DNA from: CAJGBR01 sp045637425
GTDB taxonomy: Bacteria; Bacteroidota; Bacteroidia; Bacteroidales; Rikenellaceae
Assembly: GCA_045637425.1 (NCBI GenBank)
Contig: JAZTZL010000021.1
Location: forward strand, 1-20,151
Length of the DNA stretch: 20,151 nt
Direction of reading: 5' to 3'
Position 1 is the first letter of the stretch, and each line of letters opens with the position of its first letter. Of this stretch, positions 14,849-20,151 are shown piece by piece. The position numbers and the translations under genes were made by a program. A model generated the notes under the pieces. That model searched no databases and had not been told where the DNA came from. It was given only the letters and a program-made list of their open reading frames with translations.

Positions 14849-17818
14849 TTACTTCTTGTGGTCAAGCGAGTTGAATTTGTATTGGAACGAAATAGAGTAG
14901 AAACGAGCAAATAGCTGATTCCAAGACTCGGAGATATATTGGTCTGTTGAATTTAGATTGTAGCCTGAATTATCATTGAAGAGATTATATACATTGATAG
15001 ATAGTAGACCGTTTCGCTTCTTGAGCATTCTTGCTCCGAGTGAAAGGTTCAGTGCATTACGCTCCAAAGTTTGTCCCGTAGTATATGCCTTTTGATAGGT
15101 ATTTACAAATGTCGGGGTGAATGTGAATCGAGTCAGGAAGTCAAATCGTACGCTCGCATTCAGGTTGTTTGTTCGAGAGCGATCACTATATTTCTCATTT
15201 TCCTGCCACGAGAATGTAGTCCTGTTCGTGAGGTTCACACGAATTTTGCGAGTCGGGGTGCTGATAATAGTAAACTCAACATTAGCATTTGAACTTTCAT
15301 TTCGAATCAATTCGTTATCGACACTCGATAACGGATTTCTATAGCTACTTGAAACAGAGCACCCAAATGTTGTGTTAATTTTTTGAAGCAAATAAGAAAC
15401 TTTTAAATTACCACTAAGTTGATAATAATTGCCAACATTCATAGGAGTGTTGAGCGTAGCACCTGCAGCGACTTCATAACCGCCATATTCTGATAGTATT
15501 GTACTCTCTCCAAAGTAACGACGAATCATCGTTATTGGATCAGTATAGAGTTGGTAAGAAAGACCGGTCTGGATGTTTACCTTGCGAGTCTTTTCATATG
15601 AACGATTACTGAAAGATAAATTCGCTTTATAAATTCGACCACTTTCAAGATTAGGATTGCCTGCAGAAAGTGACATTGGATTTTCATTACTCAAAATGTT
15701 CGACAATTGGTTTGCAAATGGGATACTATTTTCTGAGTCTATATCCAATGCAAGCATATTGTATCTAAGTGATAATGAATAGTTTACCGCATCAAAGTTT
15801 TTGCTTATGAAAACCTTGTTTGGAATGGTTTCATCGCTTTTAACTTCAGTATTTGAGTATGAAACTGCACTTTGGAGTAATAACCCAGATTTCCAAGTTC
15901 TGCGAAAATTAAATGACAATGCTGTTTTGGTATTGTTGCGGACATAATCTCCAGAATATGCTTCGTCAACCTCTCCTGTTGCTTGATTTATAGCAATTGA
16001 ATAATTCTTATCTTTATCGTATGAATATTTCAGACCAATTCCAATGTCCAACGTTTCACGTTTATTATAACCAGATTTATCTTTATCCTTAAAAGTTTTG
16101 TATTTAGAGTAACTTAATGTTGTTTCTACGTTTGTTTCTATGCTCGGATTATCTGCGTCAACAGAGAGTGTCGTTAGATTTGTTCCATCTTTGTCCGTTA
16201 ATTCATAATCACGGACTTGATCGTTATCGTTATTTGCATATCTAAAACTTCCTGAAAAACCAATTCTCAGTGTTGGAATTGATGGTGATAATAATAATGT
16301 GTCATTGGGGTTGAATTCTGCTTCGTGGTATATAGATTTACTAGCAAAAAGGTTCCCTGATAGATTTATAGGTTTAGCAATAGTTTTATTAATTTGACTT
16401 GTTTTAGACAAAAGTTTTCCGTCTGTTATTGTCGTGTTTTGTGATTCTGAGAAATATTCATTTTTAGTGAAAGTTGGATTAAGGGATATACTTATCGGGA
16501 ATGTTCCATTTTTTGCATATGTTATAGATCCATCGTGATTCTGTGATTTTGATTTAATGCTATTAGCAGTTTCAATAATTTGAGAATCAAAATTGACAGA
16601 AGGGAAATATGTTGATTTAGAGCCTGACATATTCGAATGACGTTGGTTATTGTAGGAATATCTGCCATTTAAATAGCCTTTTTGTATATATATATTTCGC
16701 TTAGCCTTTTCGTTATAAACAGAATCTCCTATATCAGTGAATCCGCTAATAGTGATTTTTGTTTCTTGGGGATTGCCACCTTTAAAAAACACATTATCAC
16801 CAAAAGTAAATCTTTTGGCTACCAAATTTGAGTGGCTTGCCTGTATTGATAAATTTTTACCTACTTTATAGAACCCGATGTCTCCTGCAAGACCGTATCT
16901 GATATTACGTGAACCATCAATATCTTTATCGTGGTCGAGTCCGCTTTCTGCTAGCCATTCCATTGTTGTGTAACTATCGATTTTCCGAGTTGTGGTAATG
17001 TTGGCTACGCGACGAGTGTCTTCATTTCGGTTTGTGAGAGCGGCTTCCGCTTCATCAACTTTTTCTTCGTAAGTATCAATCGCCAATGCACTCTCTGCAG
17101 AAAGTTTTAAGAATGCTATTCGTGGATCTTTACCAAAAAGGAGAGTATTGTTGATGTAAGTACGCTCAATTTTACGTCCATTTTCGTAAATCGTACCATC
17201 TTCTTCAATCTTGAAACCAGGGATTTGTTTAAGGACTTCAATTAAAGCATCACCCTCCATTGTTTTTACAAGTTTCGGGAAAATACGAGTTGTGTCACCT
17301 TTTTGTTCGAACATTTGAATGCGTGCTTTGACAACAGCTTCGTCTACGTTGTATAGGTCTGGAGCCAATGAAATTTTACCTAAATCTACTGATGGTTTTT
17401 CTATTATGCCATTATTGCTTCTATATATAAAGCCACTGCCTGATGGTGGTGATAATCTTCTGGTATAAAGTTTATAACCTAAGCAAGATACTTCTAATTT
17501 CGAATCGCCGGAAACTAAAATTTCGAATCGACCCTTTTTGTCTGTAACAACAGATCTCGATATAAGATCTTTTCCCCAGCTTGGAGCTGTTCCCACCAAA
17601 TAGACGACTGCACTTTGAATAGGGTCTTTTGTGGCAGAGTCCACAACAACTCCATAGTATGTTGTGGAATATTTGTCCATTAAAGCCAAACGGGTAGAGT
17701 CATTATTTGTTGCAGAGAATTTTACAACTGTCGTCGAGATGGTCTGAGCTAATACAGTTTGTACATTAAATGATAATGCTGCAAGTGTGATAAAAAAGAT
17801 ACGTAACTTTGTCTTCAT
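14849..17818 (-). CDS. TonB-receptor-like outer-membrane beta-barrel protein
   Basis: This is a 989-residue outer-membrane protein of the type called outer membrane beta-barrel family protein in Bacteroidota. It has a signal peptide (1-24, cleavage at VLA-Q), a CarboxypepD_reg-like beta-sandwich (about 53-125; YYGVVVDSATKDPIQSAVVY, FEILVSGDSKLEVSCLGYKL), a plug-like segment with the family pattern GDALIEVLKQIPGFKIEEDG and YINNTLLFGKDPRIAFLKLSA (about 188-245), and a long C-terminal barrel rich in alternating polar and aromatic strands, ending YSISFQYKFNSLDHKK. I see no SusD-like partner, no clear TonB box and no sigma/anti-sigma pair nearby, so it is not a standard polysaccharide-uptake receptor. 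Its substrate is unknown. It is transcribed alone: a promoter box lies at 17856-17863 and a terminator follows. The downstream metal-efflux operon is convergent and need not be related. Confidence 0.88.
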   Translation of the reverse strand: MKTKLRIFFITLAALSFNVQTVLAQTISTTVVKFSATNNDSTRLALMDKYSTTYYGVVVDSATKDPIQSAVVYLVGTAPSWGKDLISRSVVTDKKGRFEILVSGDSKLEVSCLGYKLYTRRLSPPSGSGFIYRSNNGIIEKPSVDLGKISLAPDLYNVDEAVVKARIQMFEQKGDTTRIFPKLVKTMEGDALIEVLKQIPGFKIEEDGTIYENGRKIERTYINNTLLFGKDPRIAFLKLSAESALAIDTYEEKVDEAEAALTNRNEDTRRVANITTTRKIDSYTTMEWLAESGLDHDKDIDGSRNIRYGLAGDIGFYKVGKNLSIQASHSNLVAKRFTFGDNVFFKGGNPQETKITISGFTDIGDSVYNEKAKRNIYIQKGYLNGRYSYNNQRHSNMSGSKSTYFPSVNFDSQIIETANSIKSKSQNHDGSITYAKNGTFPISISLNPTFTKNEYFSESQNTTITDGKLLSKTSQINKTIAKPINLSGNLFASKSIYHEAEFNPNDTLLLSPSIPTLRIGFSGSFRYANNDNDQVRDYELTDKDGTNLTTLSVDADNPSIETNVETTLSYSKYKTFKDKDKSGYNKRETLDIGIGLKYSYDKDKNYSIAINQATGEVDEAYSGDYVRNNTKTALSFNFRRTWKSGLLLQSAVSYSNTEVKSDETIPNKVFISKNFDAVNYSLSLRYNMLALDIDSENSIPFANQLSNILSNENPMSLSAGNPNLESGRIYKANLSFSNRSYEKTRKVNIQTGLSYQLYTDPITMIRRYFGESTILSEYGGYEVAAGATLNTPMNVGNYYQLSGNLKVSYLLQKINTTFGCSVSSSYRNPLSSVDNELIRNESSNANVEFTIISTPTRKIRVNLTNRTTFSWQENEKYSDRSRTNNLNASVRFDFLTRFTFTPTFVNTYQKAYTTGQTLERNALNLSLGARMLKKRNGLLSINVYNLFNDNSGYNLNSTDQYISESWNQLFARFYSISFQYKFNSLDHKK

Positions 17819-17855
17819 TTTCGTTCTGTTTAGTTATTAATGTTTTTATTTTCAG

Positions 17856-17863
17856 CAAATATA
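17856..17863 (-). promoter_or_regulatory. Probable -7 box of the outer-membrane protein gene
   Basis: The minus strand reads TATATTTG from 17863 to 17856, a full match to TAnnTTTG. The start codon is 38 bp downstream. A -33 TTG is not evident. Confidence 0.5.
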
Positions 17864-18116
17864 GCAATTTATTTTTAATTTAAGTATAAATATAAAATAA
17901 ATCTCAATAATTATCACAATTGTTCACTAAAATTTATCGAATATTAAAAAATATTTTTCTGAACTGATATGTTACTTCAATCTTAAAAGGAATCACAACC
18001 GAATAAATACTACAATTTAGTGCACTTTTATTTTTCGGACATCTCCAGAAAATAAATATTTTATTCAAAATCTAAATTAGAAATTTACGATATTTAACCT
18101 TATTAACCAAAAGTAA
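17864..18116. other. AT-rich non-coding gap before the DUF262-like gene
   Basis: This is very AT-rich DNA with stop codons in all frames. I checked it for the missing N-terminal part of the following gene and found nothing, and no clear TAnnTTTG box on the plus strand. It may mark a recombination boundary. Confidence 0.6.
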
Positions 18117-20105
18117 ATGACAGCTTCGAAAGGGGGTAGTCTTTTGTTGTGTTTGTTGTCTTGTCCTGAAATAGCGTTAAACAAAAGTAACTATCCGCTA
18201 AAGAAATGCAGTATAGACGAATATCATTACAAGTTCCTTAACAACTTCACTTATAACATCCGTCCTAGTTCACGAGACTTTTGTGCACATCTAATGAAGT
18301 ATACCCCCGACTGGTCAATCACGTTAAAAGAACAATTGGTTGACCAGAACTGGTTTATGGGCGAATGGCACAATGATCCCACCATTATCGGTATGCTTGT
18401 GATGCTTGATTCCATTAATGATAAATTCAACAACATAGCCAATCTGTGGGATATCTTAACCAAAGAGCTAACTAAAGAGAAAGGGCGTATTATCTTTTAT
18501 TTTCTACCCTTATCTGAAAATGGACTCTCCGATGAGTTATATATCAAGATGAACTCCAGAGGTAAGAAACTGACAGCTTTTGAACATTTTAAGGCAGAGT
18601 ATGAAAACCTGTATGAAAAAGACACAGATAAAGCAATAACGGTGAATCACAAATTTGACGTTGAGTGGGCCAGCACATTCTTCCCATATCGTAATCAAGA
18701 TGACATCGTGGACAACGAGTTCATGAGATACTTCTTTTATATAAGCCATATTCTTTGCTATGAACAAGGCATCAAGAAATCTAACGATGAGTTTGAACTT
18801 ATCAAACTGATATATAACGACTCTCCTAATGCAGTTGACAATCGCAAATATCTTGAAGATGCATTTGATTGTTGGTATAGCGTTATAACTGATTATAAAA
18901 CAATAGATAATTTTTTCAAGAAATATCTATCGGGGTTTGAATATGAGCTAGGTAAGGTGGCTACATTTAAGAGTATTACTGAATACCGCGAGAGTCAGAA
19001 TTTTTTCCATGCTTGTGTTAAACTCTATCAAGTTAATAACAACTTCTCATATAGTGATTTCCTATTCCTTTATGGAATCATTACCTACTTGATAAACAAG
19101 GCTCAAATAACAGAAGATGACTTTGTCGACCGTCTACGTATATTAAGGAATCTCATTTGGAATTCTAATTCCGGTGAAATTCGTGGTGATGCAGACTACA
19201 TGAGAGACTTACTTTGCGAAGTAAAAGACTTGATGTTGACTGGTAACATTAACAAAGAACTGACGCACAAGTTTAATGGCATACAAACAGATGAAGAGAT
19301 TAAGAAGAAAAATAAGAAACAAGAAATTGATATAGAAACTCTTCACAGATTCGAGGATCATCCTCTGATTTACGGCTATGTTTCAGGATTAGGGTATGAC
19401 AATCTTGATTTGGTAGATACATTCCTTTCTTTATTTAGTGGCACTCCAGAATTTATAAAGATACACCGTGCTTTGTTAGCTATAGGTGATTATAGACAGA
19501 ATGATTCTAATCGTTATTATATGGGAAACCATAACAGAGCAACTTGGTCTCAACTATTACATAAAAGCCGTAATCGCAGTAACTTCGAAGAAAAGACAAT
19601 GAATGTTCTCAGAAAGCTTCTTCTACAAATTAAGAATGGGGAGACCTTGGATGACATTATCAATAAATTTATATCAGAAAAGGAAAATACAAATACTTAC
19701 GATTGGCGATATTACTTTGTAAAATACCCTGATATGTTGCGTGGAGCTGACGGCGAACTAACCTGGGATGAATCGAATGAATATATCTGCACAACACTTA
19801 ATAAGCACCAGTTCAACGGACAACATTGGAATCCTTTCTTGAATGTAATATACCATACTTTGTCGGACAAGTTGTTGGACACAGGCGGAAAAGAAAATAT
19901 TGGGCTAGGAAATTATGGGGGAAATTTAAACATTCTAAACCCCATTTCATCTTTAGCTGCAACAGGCTCAGGTTTTATTTATTATCATCAAGAAAGCAAC
20001 GAATGCTGGCATGTAAAACAGGAAGATTCAATTGACAAAGAAGACAGAATTACTTTCGCTATTGAAAAAGTAAAGAAATTAGTTCAAGAGAATATGAATA
20101 CATAA
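18117..20105 (+). CDS. DUF262-family (GmrS-like) protein lacking its N-terminal catalytic part
   Basis: The 662-residue protein resembles the middle and C-terminal part of DUF262 proteins, which include the GmrS/GmrD modification-dependent endonucleases and related phage-defence proteins. The best marker is ELYIKMNSRGKKLTAFEHFK (about 140-159), the family's N-S/N-R-G-x-x-L-T motif. The segment FTYNIRPSSRDFC...NDPTIIGMLVMLD (44-98) looks like the part that normally follows the family's DGQQR catalytic motif. That motif, at the start of the usual domain, is absent, and no upstream frame holds it. The first 15-18 residues (SLLLCLLSCP) look unrelated to the rest; true similarity seems to begin near IALNKSNY (about 18170). 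I infer a 5' truncation. The remaining frame is intact for over 640 codons. No HNH motif (DUF1524) is seen. Codons are A/T-rich compared with the neighbouring operons, suggesting horizontal gain. Confidence 0.65.
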   Translation: MTASKGGSLLLCLLSCPEIALNKSNYPLKKCSIDEYHYKFLNNFTYNIRPSSRDFCAHLMKYTPDWSITLKEQLVDQNWFMGEWHNDPTIIGMLVMLDSINDKFNNIANLWDILTKELTKEKGRIIFYFLPLSENGLSDELYIKMNSRGKKLTAFEHFKAEYENLYEKDTDKAITVNHKFDVEWASTFFPYRNQDDIVDNEFMRYFFYISHILCYEQGIKKSNDEFELIKLIYNDSPNAVDNRKYLEDAFDCWYSVITDYKTIDNFFKKYLSGFEYELGKVATFKSITEYRESQNFFHACVKLYQVNNNFSYSDFLFLYGIITYLINKAQITEDDFVDRLRILRNLIWNSNSGEIRGDADYMRDLLCEVKDLMLTGNINKELTHKFNGIQTDEEIKKKNKKQEIDIETLHRFEDHPLIYGYVSGLGYDNLDLVDTFLSLFSGTPEFIKIHRALLAIGDYRQNDSNRYYMGNHNRATWSQLLHKSRNRSNFEEKTMNVLRKLLLQIKNGETLDDIINKFISEKENTNTYDWRYYFVKYPDMLRGADGELTWDESNEYICTTLNKHQFNGQHWNPFLNVIYHTLSDKLLDTGGKENIGLGNYGGNLNILNPISSLAATGSGFIYYHQESNECWHVKQEDSIDKEDRITFAIEKVKKLVQENMNT

Positions 20106-20151
20106 TTTCATGATACGAATTTTGCCCCCTCAGCTATTTTCTACTATTTTG
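20106..20151. other. Short non-coding right end
   Basis: Forty-six bases after the stop codon with no gene and no clear terminator; the window ends before the next feature. Confidence 0.5.

Noticed and set aside
18122..20135. Terminal inverted repeats around the DUF262-like gene (AGCT...GGGGG at 18122-18136 and CCCCCTCAGCT at 20125-20135)
   Set aside because: The match is short and gapped, no target duplication is visible, and the window ends too soon to judge; probably chance.

Overview
The window looks like chromosomal DNA from a member of the Bacteroidales (phylum Bacteroidota). The evidence is promoter boxes of the TAnnTTTG type, a parA-parB-DUF5683-lytic transglycosylase gene order that I know from this phylum, a large CarboxypepD_reg-type outer-membrane beta-barrel protein, and mostly weak Shine-Dalgarno signals. 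Genus cannot be fixed from sequence alone; a Rikenellaceae/Alistipes-like origin is only a guess.

Layout. (1) 1-2691 is the edge of a probable integrative element. It holds a tyrosine recombinase (155-1267, minus) preceded two bases upstream by a protein with a zinc-finger-like N-terminus and five tandem helix-turn-helix units (1270-2337, minus). The 354-bp gap to mnmE holds an inverted, diverged copy of the 3' end of mnmE (2338-2454, plus), a block of five 10-bp direct repeats (2462-2511) and the mnmE terminator (2635-2659). (2) 2692-7953, minus, is a tight housekeeping operon read parA, parB, DUF5683, mltD-like, mnmE (chromosome segregation, cell envelope, tRNA modification). (3) 8116-14511, plus, is a heavy-metal efflux operon divergent from parA: a small His/Cys-rich exported protein, a lipoprotein adaptor with a 96-bp tandem repeat encoding a His-rich segment, an HME-type RND pump and a TolC-like outer-membrane channel, closed by a strong terminator. 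(4) 14849-17818, minus, is a single outer-membrane beta-barrel protein with its own promoter and terminator. (5) 18117-20105, plus, is an AT-rich gene resembling the DUF262 family (GmrS-like restriction/defence proteins) but without the N-terminal catalytic part.

How the parts fit. The efflux operon would capture a metal ion (copper, zinc or similar) in the periplasm through the His-rich adaptor and pass it through the RND pump and channel out of the cell. The par operon is ordinary core genome. The most interesting zone is 1-2760: an integrase and a five-HTH protein sit beside mnmE, a gene whose 3' end is a known integration target for other islands (SGI1). A second piece of the mnmE 3' end lies inverted within 360 bp, and the number of 10-bp repeats next to it equals the number of HTH units in the protein. 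I read this as the attachment and control region of an integrative element that extends to the left of the window; this is inference.
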